A stretch of 64,000 nucleotides of DNA from Duganella rivi (GCF_009857435.1 NZ_WWCK01000004.1:620001-684000); one strand, 5' to 3'. Shown: positions 51,577-60,021, counted from the stretch's first letter. Numbers and translations are program-made. The notes: a model not told the origin generated them from the sequence alone.

Positions 51577-52020
51577 TTACCGTGGCAGCGGGTTGGTCGT
51601 CGCGAACGAGTAGCGCGCAATCTTCCACGCATCGTCATCGCCTTTTTGGAAAATGAACAGTTCGTGATTGGCGTCGGGAACGCGCTGTTTGATCGCATTC
51701 ACGGTAACATGTCCATTCGAGCTCGTGCGGACGAACGCCCATCCCGGAGCCACCTGTACCACCTCCTCGACGGTCAACTCGGTATCGAAGGTGATCGCCT
51801 GAAAGATGCCGTTGTAGGCAGCCCGGATGGCATCGGCGCCGACCGTCGACGGACTGTTCGGGGCCATGAAGACGCCGTCCGGCGCGAATACGGTCAGCAC
51901 CGTATTGGTATCCGATGCGTTCAGCGCGGTCTCGTAGGTTTGCAATACCCCTTCGATGTCGGCCTGGACAGAAGCGTCCACGGTGTTCCCTGCGGTTGTC
52001 ACGAACTTCTTCATCAACAT
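51577..52020 (-). CDS. SnoaL/NTF2-like (SgcJ/EcaC family) protein
   Basis: 147 residues, cone-shaped NTF2 fold. Marks: LQTYETALNASDTNTVLTVF, APDGVFMAPNSPSTVGADAI, RAAYNGIFQAITFDTELTVE and HELFIFQKGDDDAWKIARYS, the SgcJ/EcaC-like group. It may be a small ketosteroid-isomerase-like enzyme or binding protein. GGGAG precedes the start, and the ATG at 52014 is an equal alternative. It is divergent from a LysR gene across 157 bp, and the SDR gene follows that one, so a small xenobiotic or quinone response unit is possible. Confidence 0.82.
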   Translation of the reverse strand: MLMKKFVTTAGNTVDASVQADIEGVLQTYETALNASDTNTVLTVFAPDGVFMAPNSPSTVGADAIRAAYNGIFQAITFDTELTVEEVVQVAPGWAFVRTSSNGHVTVNAIKQRVPDANHELFIFQKGDDDAWKIARYSFATTNPLPR

Positions 52021-52177
52021 GCACTCCCTTGGTTAAAATATTTGCTGATGCATCTTATGAAGCTTTCGGTTCGCAGAATAGTAGGCGCATCTGCGACACA
52101 GCATCGCCCTTTCGACAACACCGCCGCATCGCGGTAAGCACCAGGCGCCGCGGCACAGGCGCGCACAGGAAAATACT

Positions 52178-53044
52178 TTGAACATTGAAGATTTCGAAAC
52201 CTTCATCGAGGTCGCCAACGCCGGTGGACTGTCCCCCGCCGCGCGCCGCTTGGGTGTCGCGAAATCCATCGTCAGCCGCCAGCTTTCAAGGCTTGAAAGC
52301 GACCTTGGCGTGCAGCTTTTGGCCCGCACAACCCGTGGCGCCGCCCTGACCGAAGCGGGCATGGCTTTTCGCGAGCACGCCACCCGGATACTGGCCGAGC
52401 TCGACGCCGCCAGGGACACCATGATTCCGGGCGGCGAGCTGCGTGGCCGCTTCCGCATCGCCGCGCCGGTCTCGTTCGGGCCGACACATTTTGCCCCGGT
52501 ACTTGCCGCGATGGCGCGGCGCTATCCACTGCTGCGCATTCACACCTCCTACAGCGATCGCACCGTCGATCTGGTCAGCGAGGGGTACGATTGCGCGATC
52601 CGGGTTGGCCATCTTCAAAGTTCCAGCCTGCTGGCGAGGCGTGTCGGCAGCATCCACGGCAAGCTGGTGGCGAGCCCCGACTATGTCAAGGAGTACGGCG
52701 CGCCCGAAACGCCGGCAGACCTTCTCGATCACCAATCGCTCATGCAGGGATCGGAAAGCTGGCGATTCCTGGACGGCGAGAAAACCATCACGGTGCATCC
52801 CCAGGGACACTTCAAGGCCGACAATCCGACCGCCCTGGCAGCAGCGGCCGTTGCAGGCCTGGGCCTCGGCTATCTTTCCGACAGCGTGATCACCGAGCAT
52901 ATTGCCTCCGGCGCGCTGGTGCCGGTGATGCTGCGCTATCCGCCGAAGCCGTCGGGTATTTATGTCGTCCGCCCACCGGGTCAAAATTCCATCCGCAAAA
53001 TCCGCGTACTGACCGATATGTTGATCGCACAGTTCAGTGCATGA
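52178..53044 (+). CDS. LysR-family transcriptional regulator
   Basis: 288 residues from a TTG at 52178, with AGGA 6 bp upstream. HTH: IEDFETFIEVANAGGLSPAA to AKSIVSRQLSRLESDLGVQL. The effector domain has FGPTHFAPVLAAMARRYPLL, VSEGYDCAIRVGHLQ and AVAGLGLGYLSDSVITEHIA. It belongs to the CrgA-like group. It is divergent from the NTF2-like gene and followed 121 bp later by an SDR gene on the same strand. It has a close truncated relative on the opposite strand at 54179. Confidence 0.9.
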   Translation: MNIEDFETFIEVANAGGLSPAARRLGVAKSIVSRQLSRLESDLGVQLLARTTRGAALTEAGMAFREHATRILAELDAARDTMIPGGELRGRFRIAAPVSFGPTHFAPVLAAMARRYPLLRIHTSYSDRTVDLVSEGYDCAIRVGHLQSSSLLARRVGSIHGKLVASPDYVKEYGAPETPADLLDHQSLMQGSESWRFLDGEKTITVHPQGHFKADNPTALAAAAVAGLGLGYLSDSVITEHIASGALVPVMLRYPPKPSGIYVVRPPGQNSIRKIRVLTDMLIAQFSA

Positions 53045-53164
53045 GTGTTCTGATTTGCGGGACGCAGAGTGGCTGTTGACGGGGCTACAAAGCGGCCCGG
53101 CGGCATCCTAATATCGCCCTGTGTGTGCAATGAGCCACGTAACCTCAACACAGAAAGGCGAACA

Positions 53165-53905
53165 ATGATTGATTTAAAAGGGAAGCGGGCGCTGGTAACC
53201 GGCGGTGCGCGCGGCATAGGCGCGGCCATCGCGCTGGCGCTGGCGGAGAACGGCGCGGATGTCGCATTTACTTACCAGCACGCGAGCGGCAAGGCCGATG
53301 CGGTAGCCAAGTCCATCGCAGCCAAGGGACGTCGCGGCCTCGCCATCCAGGCCGACAGCGCCGACCCGCAAGCCATTACGCGGGCCGTCGATGAAGCCGT
53401 GGCGGCGCTGGGCGGGATCGATATCCTCGTCAACAACGCGGCGGTCGGCCTCAACGGCATGATCGCCGACATCGAACTGGACGCCTATCAGACGCTGATG
53501 GACGTCAACGTACGCGGCCCGGTACTGTTTGCCAAGGCGGTGATTCCGCACCTGCCCAAGGGTGGACGCATCATTTCGATCGGCTCGGGCCTGGCGGAGC
53601 GCGTGCCTTTCCCTGGCGTGACGGCCTACGCGATGTCCAAGTCGGCGCTGCTCTCGTTCACGCGCGGCCTGTCGCGCGAACTCGGCCCGCAGGGCATCAC
53701 CGTGAACCTGGTTCTGCCGGGATCGACCGATACCGACGCCAATCCAGCCGATGGCCCGGCCGCCGATTTTCAGCGCGGCATGTCGTCGCTGGGCCGCTTC
53801 GGCGAGCCGCATGAGGTGGCCAGCGCCGTGGTCTTCCTGGCCAGCGCCGCCGCGAACGTGATCACCGGCGCCATCCTGGCCGTGGATGGCGGGGCTATCG
53901 CTTGA
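53165..53905 (+). CDS. Short-chain dehydrogenase/reductase
   Basis: 246 residues from the ATG at 53165, behind AAAGGCGAAC. A longer frame has an unlikely N terminus. The classical SDR marks are: the TGGARGIG cofactor loop (residues 13-20), NNAAVG, the catalytic Ser in ISIGSGL, and YAMSK with catalytic Tyr and Lys, ending GAILAVDGG. It is NADPH-type by the Arg after the glycine motif. The substrate is unknown. A LysR gene precedes it and gene fragments follow. Confidence 0.9.
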   Translation: MIDLKGKRALVTGGARGIGAAIALALAENGADVAFTYQHASGKADAVAKSIAAKGRRGLAIQADSADPQAITRAVDEAVAALGGIDILVNNAAVGLNGMIADIELDAYQTLMDVNVRGPVLFAKAVIPHLPKGGRIISIGSGLAERVPFPGVTAYAMSKSALLSFTRGLSRELGPQGITVNLVLPGSTDTDANPADGPAADFQRGMSSLGRFGEPHEVASAVVFLASAAANVITGAILAVDGGAIA

Positions 53906-54178
53906 CAGGCGCGCGGCATCCCGTTGACGAATATCGTTGGCGGCTTCGTCCACATCGATCTGGGCATAGCCGAGCGCACGCATCGGCTTTGCCGGCGCCC
54001 GAATGGCGCAGCGCGGCCAGCCGGGTGCCTTCACGCCCAGCTCGGAGATATGCATGATGGACTGCGCATTGGTCACCCAGCCGAGCGCCGATGGGCCGAT
54101 GCTAGTGCCGCCCATCGCGATGCTGTGTTCCAGATCGGGGAACGGCGCCGCCTGTTCCACTTCGCGCGCCTCAGTAAG
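53906..54178. other. Gene-remnant stretch between SDR and truncated LysR
   Basis: No intact gene. On the minus strand a readable stretch from 54160 to about 53930 (containing GGTSIGPSALGWVTNAQSIM and HISELGVKAPGWPRC) looks protein-like, but I cannot assign a family. It then runs antisense into the SDR gene. I take it as a leftover of a deleted gene that lay beside the truncated LysR. Confidence 0.35.
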
Positions 54179-54676
54179 TCAGCTGGTGCGACTACCGAAA
54201 CGCCAGCGACCACGATACGATCGATTGTCAGAGTCCTGTAGAAAGCCCAGCCGTATCGCGCAGTCGTAGCCGTCCGCGACCAGGTCGATCATGTGATCGC
54301 TGTAGCAGGTATGGATTTGCAGCAGCGGATGGCGTCGTGCCATTTCCGCCAGCACGGGCGCGAAGTGCGTCGGGCTAACCGACAGCGGCGCCGCCACGCG
54401 CAGGCGGCCGCGCAGCTCGCCGACCGGCGAAATCGTATCCCGGGCCAGCGCGATCTCGCCACAGACCCGGGACGCATAGTCGCGGAAGGTGAGGCCCGCC
54501 TCCGTCAGCGCCGCGCCGCGCGTGGTACGCGAGAGCAGCTGGACACCGAGATCGGCCTCCAACCGGGCGAGGCGGCGGCTGACGATCGACTTGGCCACTC
54601 CGAGCCGGAGCGCGGCGGCGGAAATGCCTCCGGCATCGGCGACTTCCACGAATGTTTGCAGCTCTTCGATATCCAA
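54179..54676 (-). pseudogene. Truncated LysR-family regulator
   Basis: 165 residues. The HTH (IEELQTFVEVADAGGISAAA to AKSIVSRRLARLEADLGVQL) and the first part of the effector domain (SPTHFAPVLAEMARRHPLLQ, VADGYDCAIRLGFLQ) match the intact LysR at 52178 closely. The protein then ends about 25 residues later, where a full member would continue for another 125. The break falls at about 54235. It is a 3' deletion derivative and probably not a working regulator, although a DNA-binding half could survive. Confidence 0.8.
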
Positions 54677-54706
54677 CTCAATGCTCCCATTTCAGCGACA
54701 TTCAAT

Positions 54707-54912
54707 TCAAAGCTCAAGCAAGCGGTGTCTCGTGGCGATCATCACGGCCTCCGTCCTGTTACTGGCGCCTAATTTATGCAACAAGTTTTTCAAATGTGAT
54801 TTCACCGTTTCCGTCGCGATCCCCAGCAGCGCGCCGATTTGCGGATTAGTGTGGCCTTGGGCGACGCAGGCCAGCACCTCGGCCTCGCGCTTGCTCAGCC
54901 GGGGAATCAGAT
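54707..54912 (-). pseudogene. LuxR-type HTH fragment
   Basis: Minus-strand frame containing the complete C-terminal LuxR HTH: LSKREAEVLACVAQGHTNPQ, then IGALLGIATETVKSHLKNLL and LGASNRTEAVMIATRHR. The frame extends to 55099, but the upstream part is Cys/Pro/Arg-rich and does not look like a receiver or sensor domain. It is therefore the 3' end of a NarL/FixJ or LuxR regulator that lost its N-terminal domain. It sits next to the truncated LysR, in line with local decay. Confidence 0.65.
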
Positions 54913-55339
54913 CGAAACCGGTTCTTTCATCCCCGCAACGAAGGCAAGACAATGAAGCGCGCCATGGTGGCGCGTGGCCGCACTTTCTTCGGGGCCAAAC
55001 TTGCGGGCTGTGATGTGGGATTGGCAATTCACGTTGACGGCAAATTGGCGAGGAAAAGACGCTTTGTTGAGGCCGCGTAATTTCCGGGCCCACGTTCACT
55101 ATTATGTGAAGAGCGAACCAAGCTGGCGCAGAGACGCTGAGCCAGTCGTTACAGTACGAAAGGAACCTGGTAATTGCTGGGTTTCGGGCATTAATGGCCG
55201 ATCAAGGCGAACCCCTCAACTCATCGTTACACAAGCCCCGAGTCTTCCGGTCGGTTGGGCCAACCATTACCTCAACGACTTTGATGGAGCGTATCAGGAT
55301 CTCCATGTCAGCGAAGGTAATTTTTTTGATTAACTAAAA
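54913..55339. other. Non-coding or decayed stretch
   Basis: About 430 bp without a convincing gene. A short plus-strand frame at 54953-55078 (starting MKRAMVARGRTF) and another running to 55333 have no recognisable domain and no ribosome-binding site. I see no repeat. It ends at the terminator of the phasin gene. Confidence 0.4.
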
Positions 55340-55371
55340 AACCCCGAAAGTTGTGTCCAACTTTCGGGGTT
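55340..55371 (-). terminator. Intrinsic terminator of the phasin gene
   Basis: A perfect 13-bp stem: AACCCCGAAAGTT at 55340-55352 on the plus strand with its complement at 55359-55371, loop GTGTCC. Read on the minus strand, it is followed by TTTTTTAG, a strong U-tract, 36 bp after the phasin stop. Confidence 0.9.
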
Positions 55372-55406
55372 CCGCTTACCTTGGGCGTTTTTTATTATCG
55401 CGAGAA

Positions 55407-55985
55407 TTAAGCAGGTTTGCCGGTGCCCTTGCCGCCTTCAGGTGAACCGCCCTGCGCATTACCGCCCGAGCCGCTTTGCATACTCGCGCTACCACGCGGT
55501 GGCTCGCTGCCGTTACCGCGTTTGCCGCTGTTCTTGGTGAACGGATCGGTAAATTGGCGGATCGATTCCTGCTGCTTCTGCACATTGCGCTCGGTGTCCT
55601 CGACCGAGGTACGGGCAACTTCTTGGGCCAGTGCGTTGGCAGTCTGCGCGGTTTCCTTGACGTGCTCTTCGGTAACCCGCGACAAGTCGACTTGGGTGTC
55701 TGCAGCCAAGGTCGAAAGGTGCTGCTGGTAGGCGCGCAACTTGTCGGCTACTGGCTGAGCGCGCGAGGCGACGGCCGATGCAGCGTCGGTCTGCTGGTCA
55801 GCGGTCAACAGCTGCTGACTGGCAATGGTGGTTTCTTCCAGCAAGGTCTGCGCCAACTGCATGTTCAGGTTGCTGAATTGCTGGAACGAATTAAAGATCG
55901 ATTTCGACACGTCATTCAAGAACGCATTTTGCGCTTCCAAATGGGTACGAACGGCAGGGGTAACAGATTTAGAATAGGGATACAT
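55407..55985 (-). CDS. Phasin family protein
   Basis: 192 residues. It has the phasin pattern of long amphipathic helices (AQNAFLNDVSKSIFNSFQQF, LNMQLAQTLLEETTIASQQL, AADTQVDLSRVTEEHVKETA) and a Gly/Ser/Pro-rich tail. It coats PHA granules and controls their number and size. The PHA depolymerase gene at 11.3 kb is consistent with PHA metabolism. The upstream DNA to about 56230 is strikingly AT-rich and probably contains its promoter. It marks the last clearly native gene before the accessory island. Confidence 0.85.
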   Translation of the reverse strand: MYPYSKSVTPAVRTHLEAQNAFLNDVSKSIFNSFQQFSNLNMQLAQTLLEETTIASQQLLTADQQTDAASAVASRAQPVADKLRAYQQHLSTLAADTQVDLSRVTEEHVKETAQTANALAQEVARTSVEDTERNVQKQQESIRQFTDPFTKNSGKRGNGSEPPRGSASMQSGSGGNAQGGSPEGGKGTGKPA

Positions 55986-56322
55986 AAATACCTTAAATAA
56001 TTAAATTAATAATTGACTAGCCGAAATAAAATATTTCTCTGAAATTCAGCAATTAGCCACAGTATGCAAAAACAGCCACCACATTCAATCAGGGGCAATG
56101 CTGCATCAACACTGCGGAGAATACTACGCTAATAAATCTGAAATTATTAATTTAATTTATATCGTGCGAAGTTTATAAATGGCATTTAATTGCATCGATA
56201 AAATAAAATAACCTGACAAGCAACAATACAGAGGCAGCTCACAGCCGATCAACACTCAGTTGTCCGAACGGTTTTCTATCCAACAAACAGTCGATGAACG
56301 CACTGGGGGAGCTGCTCGATGC
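55986..56322. other. AT-rich intergenic stretch upstream of the phasin gene
   Basis: About 340 bp, far more AT-rich than the core genome (long runs such as TAAATAATTAAATTAATAAT). No gene is seen. It probably contains the phasin promoter on the minus strand, but many A/T hexamers are possible, so I do not choose one. Confidence 0.45.
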
Positions 56323-56448
56323 TGCCGTCTTGGGCGGCCAGCCAAGCCCGAAGAGGTTGCCGACTTGATCGCGTTTCTGGCATCGCCGCGCGCCGCTTCG
56401 ATTTCAGGGCCCGAGCACCGCATCGACGGCCGCGCCGTCAGTACGTTC
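56323..56448 (+). pseudogene. C-terminal fragment of a short-chain dehydrogenase
   Basis: The plus-strand frame reads [20 protein letters not shown], then [17 protein letters not shown]. This is the standard SDR C terminus ([15 protein letters not shown], ITGxxxxIDGG) with the final GG changed to GR. No N-terminal SDR part lies upstream. It is a small decayed remnant and different in sequence from the SDR at 53165. Confidence 0.65.
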
Positions 56449-56685
56449 AGATCATGGGAAGTAATGGGCATCGCTTGCGAGAGCTACGCCGACAACCGTC
56501 CCCGTTTCTTCGTCGCGGAACGATGCAAAGTTTTCCCGTATGGTCATGCAAAAGCCGAACATGATGAGCCTTTTCTGCACTGCTAACAAAGTGCGGTCTC
56601 TATACAGATTAGCACGTGATCCGAATCTGGGGCGATCGCAGCACTGAGCACGGGCCGAGCCGTTGATTGATGAGTAGGTGTGAAA

Positions 56686-56768
56686 CGCGCGCCCTCGGCG
56701 CGCGGGGCTGGCGCTGTGCGCCAGCAGATGGACGATTCGGAGCGGGATGGCCCGGTAGGGCCATGCCC
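56686..56768. repeat. Three tandem GC-rich hairpins
   Basis: Three hairpins in a row: 8-bp stem 56686-56693/56697-56704 (loop CTC); 8-bp stem 56707-56714/56718-56725 (loop TGT); and 56744-56768, with a 7-bp ATGGCCC/GGGCCAT stem extended by a GGG/CCC pair across one bulged base. They directly precede the 23-bp inverted repeat. Together they form a highly structured 130-bp block. Confidence 0.7.
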
Positions 56769-56818
56769 TTCGAATCTCACACGCAAGGCCCGCAGGGGCC
56801 TTGCGTGTGAGATTCGAA
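56769..56818. repeat. Perfect 23-bp inverted repeat overlapping a tRNA fragment
   Basis: Arms 56769-56791 and 56796-56818 are exact complements around the 4-nt loop GCAG. Each arm begins or ends with the T-loop sequence TTCGAATCTCAC of a tRNA, so the 3' part of the tRNA fragment has been duplicated in inverse orientation. Confidence 0.85.
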
Positions 56819-56853
56819 CTCACGAACGGCTCTCACCGTCGGCAGTTTTCAAG
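56807..56853 (-). other. Internal tRNA-Ser(UGA) fragment, possible attachment-site remnant
   Basis: On the minus strand, CTTGAAA (anticodon loop with UGA) is followed by the 3' anticodon half-stem ACTGC, a variable arm (CGACGG, GAGA-type loop, CCGTTCG) and a complete T arm GTGAG-TTCGAAT-CTCAC. The 5' half (GCAGT expected before the loop) and the acceptor stem are missing, so it cannot be a working tRNA. Integrative elements commonly use the anticodon-loop-to-T-arm segment of tRNA genes as att site. It lies at the border between native sequence and AT-rich accessory genes. Confidence 0.65.
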
Positions 56854-57044
56854 TCTCTATACTTTCCTATTTAAAACAGTGATTTACGACAATTCTGTTT
56901 CCGCAATACATGCAATATCACGCCCTGCAAGCGCTTGAATTTAAAGGCGGTTACGTAGAGTTGCGGAACATTTTTACATCAACCTTGCACCACCTAGTTG
57001 ACTCCTTTACAATTTCAAGAGTGTGATTTTTTTGGGGCGGCTGT

Positions 57045-57833
57045 ATGGATGATCTAATTAAGACAGTTAAGGCACAGCTTTACGACAGGCTCGGTAGCCC
57101 ACTGATCTTTTCCTTCAGCATATCTTGGATACTCTGGAATTATCGAATGATAGTGATTCTTACATCATCACTAAGCCCATCCGATAAATTCTTAGCAATT
57201 GACCTACTCGGACTGATCTGGGAATCCAGCACCTGGTTTTGGGCGGTACACTTAGGAGTCGGCCCCCTCGCCACTTCGGCCGCATACATCTTCGTCTATC
57301 CCTTCATCGAAAAAGGAATATTTGAGTTCACTTTAAACAAAAGAAAGGAACTCAAACAAGTTCGCCAGCGCATTGAAGACGAAACACCCGTAACAGAGGA
57401 GGAGGCCAAAGAGCTGCGCGGCCTAAGTAATGATTTGTATCGAGAACATCGCGCCATCTTGAAAGATCGAGACGAAGAAATCGCTAAGCTGAAGGTATCG
57501 ATACGAGAACTCAAAGATGAAATCGAGAATCAAACCAAAACTCAACAAACCATGCCGCTCCCGAAAAAGGACCCGCTTCCAGAACTAGAGCCTTCTCAGG
57601 AAAGACTCTTGGCAACCATTGGCAAAATTAGTACAGAGTCCGAATTTGCTAGTTTTGAAGAGCTTCTAAAGGAAAGTGAAAATAGCAATATCAAGGTTCA
57701 ATATGACATCGACGTGTTAGAACGTCACAGGTATATTCAGGATTACCATGGTGGCGGCACAGGCTATATCCTGAGTGCTAAAGGTAGAGCTTACTGCATT
57801 GAAAACCTTTCGGACAAACTATTGGAATCTTGA
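57045..57833 (+). CDS. Hypothetical membrane protein with coiled coil and winged-helix-like tail
   Basis: 262 residues, codon use and base composition clearly more AT-rich than the core genome. Two membrane segments lie in residues 15-95 (IFSFSISWILWNYRMIVILT and WAVHLGVGPLATSAAYIFVY). A charged coiled coil follows (residues 105-170: KELKQVRQRIEDETPVTEEE to EIAKLKVSIRELKDEI). The soluble C-terminal domain of about 70 residues resembles a winged helix (ERLLATIGKISTESEFASFE, YDIDVLERHRYIQDYHGGG). I do not know a named family. Membrane-anchored coiled-coil proteins are common partners in defence islands. No linked gene shares its transcript. Confidence 0.72.
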   Translation: MDDLIKTVKAQLYDRLGSPLIFSFSISWILWNYRMIVILTSSLSPSDKFLAIDLLGLIWESSTWFWAVHLGVGPLATSAAYIFVYPFIEKGIFEFTLNKRKELKQVRQRIEDETPVTEEEAKELRGLSNDLYREHRAILKDRDEEIAKLKVSIRELKDEIENQTKTQQTMPLPKKDPLPELEPSQERLLATIGKISTESEFASFEELLKESENSNIKVQYDIDVLERHRYIQDYHGGGTGYILSAKGRAYCIENLSDKLLES

Positions 57834-57964
57834 TAAACACGCATTAACGGCGAACAGCTTTGCACGCAGGGCATTGACGAGCTGTCCGTAATTCCATTAA
57901 TCGAACCAACTCACGATTGCGCTCCTTCTGGATCTCAATCGCGAATACACATGCAAAGAATTTT

Positions 57965-58603
57965 ATGGATTTATCAAGCATTGTGGAATCTCAGCCTTAC
58001 CTATCGATGTTGAAAGACATTGTAACGGCGAGCGCAGCCGTGTTTGCTGCCACCGTTGCCGCTAGAGGACTCACGACGTGGCAGCGGCAATTCCGAGGCC
58101 AACAGGACTACACTCTGGCACGCCAGATCGCGCTTGCCGCCATCAAATATCAAAGCTCGATTGATGGTGTCCGTAACCCATTCATGTGGTTTGATCTAAA
58201 AGAAGTGCCGGGAAAGCTGACAGACGCAAAGAAAGCAAAGTTTAACGATACCGCAGCGCAGTACCAATCGCGCTGGGATGCCGTAGTCATTGAACGAGAT
58301 ATCCTCGAAGCAGCGATCAAGGAGGCTAAAGTAGTGTGGAAAAATGGCGCAGAACTTGATCGAATTTGGCGTGATTTATTTGAGTTGGAAAAAGAACTTC
58401 GCAGAAGCGTATTTAACTATTTGAGCGCGATTAACCCTGACGCACCAGAAGGCATCAAAGAAGCCGCCAGAGAATCTCTAAAGAACGCGCGAGATATTCT
58501 GTACGATATGCTAGAGGAAGAAAACCCAGATTCTTTTAAGAATGAAATTTCATTGGGAGTTCAGAGTATCATTGACTGGCTCGGACCTAAGCTGATGCAT
58601 TGA
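57965..58603 (+). CDS. Hypothetical protein with N-terminal membrane segment
   Basis: 212 residues from the ATG at 57965 (an upstream start at 57917 is possible). One membrane helix near the N terminus (LKDIVTASAAVFAATVAARG) is followed by a charged helical cytosolic part (GQQDYTLARQIALAAIKYQS, VVIERDILEAAIKEAKVVWK, DRIWRDLFELEKELRRSVFN). It resembles the uncharacterised single-span proteins often seen in mobile islands. It follows the previous gene by 131 bp. No domain assignment is possible from the sequence alone. Confidence 0.68.
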   Translation: MDLSSIVESQPYLSMLKDIVTASAAVFAATVAARGLTTWQRQFRGQQDYTLARQIALAAIKYQSSIDGVRNPFMWFDLKEVPGKLTDAKKAKFNDTAAQYQSRWDAVVIERDILEAAIKEAKVVWKNGAELDRIWRDLFELEKELRRSVFNYLSAINPDAPEGIKEAARESLKNARDILYDMLEEENPDSFKNEISLGVQSIIDWLGPKLMH

Positions 58604-58860
58604 CCACAAATAAGACGACTGAACGCTCAGCGAAGCCGCTTTTGGCTACGAAGCACACGCTAGCGTAAAAATAACTTAAAGAGTGCCAGCCATTCAGTTC
58701 GAAAGTCATCGATTTACAAAACTCACCTAATGACTTCCCTCAATGGCCCACGCTCGCCTAATGCGCGCCCTTTGCGGAGAACACTGCCAATTCCGGACTC
58801 TCTAGAAACGCATCATCGCCCTCGCTTTTGTCAGCACCCAAACTAAGCGCTCAACTGAGG

Positions 58861-59592
58861 CTATGAAGCATGGCCGCCATGGATGGCAAACCGACGAGGG
58901 ACGCTATCAACCTCTAACGCTTTTAGAAATATCGAACTAACCTGATCTCTTTCTAACGGGCCGTACAACTTTAGGCACTCAATCGCTTCAATAATCAGAT
59001 TGGACAACACGGCTAGTCCTTCTGCAATCGTTTGAGGCAAGATGAGCATTGGACTAGAGTGAGTGTCTGGCACCATCATATCGCCGGGCCCAAGAGAAAA
59101 ACTCATAGTCAATGCTCGATATGTTCGATGAGTGAGCTTAGAAAGTTGATGGTGAAACTTTTGCCTATTCTCTGCCGCCGCCTTCCCTTGGGTAGATTCC
59201 ATGTACTTACGTATTTCCCCATGGGAAATTGTGTTGTTTTTGTACCACTGCCTCAGGGTGCGCTCTGCAAAGACGTTACCGGCATGTAGTACGCCGATTA
59301 AATCAATTGTTTCCACAACATCCCTGAACAGTCGAAACGCAATGCGATGCCGCTTCTCTCGGAACAGTTCTATACTTCCGCGCAAGGAATCCACCAGATC
59401 CAGAGAAAGCATCCATGTAGCTTTGTCCACGCCCGTGTCATCCCTATGGAACTTCATGGTATATCGGTCAAGATCAGCGCTTAGCGCATCCAATACTGAG
59501 GTTGCTTCCCGCATGAACTGATCCTGAGCCGCATACTCATACGGATTATCCCAGGCCTCTTTTGGGCTGCGCCCCCATACAAAACTTGGCAT
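58861..59592 (-). CDS. Hypothetical helical protein of the island
   Basis: 243 residues from the ATG at 59592 (starts at 59649 and 59778 are alternatives). The protein is soluble and helical: EYAAQDQFMREATSVLDALS, ATWMLSLDLVDSLRGSIELF, REKRHRIAFRLFRDVVETID, RQWYKNNTISHGEIRKYMES. The helical REKRHRIAFRLFRDVVET pattern recalls HEPN- or DUF5677-like helical bundles of accessory regions, but the RxxxxH motif of HEPN nucleases is not convincingly present. Its coding strand faces the two genes to its left. The function is unknown. Confidence 0.68.
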   Translation of the reverse strand: MPSFVWGRSPKEAWDNPYEYAAQDQFMREATSVLDALSADLDRYTMKFHRDDTGVDKATWMLSLDLVDSLRGSIELFREKRHRIAFRLFRDVVETIDLIGVLHAGNVFAERTLRQWYKNNTISHGEIRKYMESTQGKAAAENRQKFHHQLSKLTHRTYRALTMSFSLGPGDMMVPDTHSSPMLILPQTIAEGLAVLSNLIIEAIECLKLYGPLERDQVSSIFLKALEVDSVPRRFAIHGGHAS

Positions 59593-59684
59593 GATTTTCT
59601 TTCTCGATACATATTGGCATAACCAGTGAACGCGTGAATCCTGAGACATACTGCTTCCCGGAAGACCGGCTTGCCCGATTCTAG

Positions 59685-59936
59685 CAGGGCTGCGCGTTAC
59701 TTTCTGCCAGCACCGGGCTAAAGCTTGAACGGAACAATTTCGGGCCTCATCGGCGAAGCCACCCGGCCCCAACCGCAATCTTTCTGTTGGACGATATGCT
59801 GACCTCTCGAGCGCACTTTCTGGCAGCGAGACAAAAGCTGCTGGATGCGTTTCCGGGGATCGGAGTCTACGGCATGTTCATCGCGCGGCGTCGCTTGCCA
59901 AATCCATTCGATGACTTTGACGAAATCTTAGACTGA
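59685..59936 (+). pseudogene. Fragment of a phosphoribosyltransferase-like protein
   Basis: The plus-strand frame following a stop at 59682-59684 reads HPAPTAIFLLDDMLTSRAHF, then LAARQKLLDAFPGIGVYGMF and PNPFDDFDEILD before a TGA at 59936. FLLDDMLTSRAHF matches the PRPP-binding loop of type I phosphoribosyltransferases (hhhhDDhhTTGxxh), with SR in place of TG. No N-terminal half is present. Such PRTases are frequent in defence-related islands. This one is dead. Confidence 0.45.
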
Positions 59937-59999
59937 TAGCTGGCTTAGACTGTCCCGGCACCTGCTGATCGAGCGATTATCGACAAAGGAAAAGTAAAA

Positions 60000-60021
60000 C
60001 CTGTGCAGACGTCTGCACAGG
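60000..60021. repeat. Perfect 22-bp palindrome
   Basis: A perfect self-complementary 22-mer with no spacer (left half CCTGTGCAGAC), situated between the PRTase remnant and the integrase remnant. There is no T-run after it. It could be a regulator site, a recombination site or the relic of a terminator. Confidence 0.6.

Noticed and set aside
56807..56853. A functional tRNA-Ser gene
   Set aside because: The 5' half, D arm and acceptor stem are absent and the anticodon stem cannot pair.
56452..56874. Small frames on both strands over the hairpin and tRNA-fragment block
   Set aside because: They are translations of structured repeat and tRNA sequence, read in both directions with mirrored peptides, and lack ribosome-binding sites.
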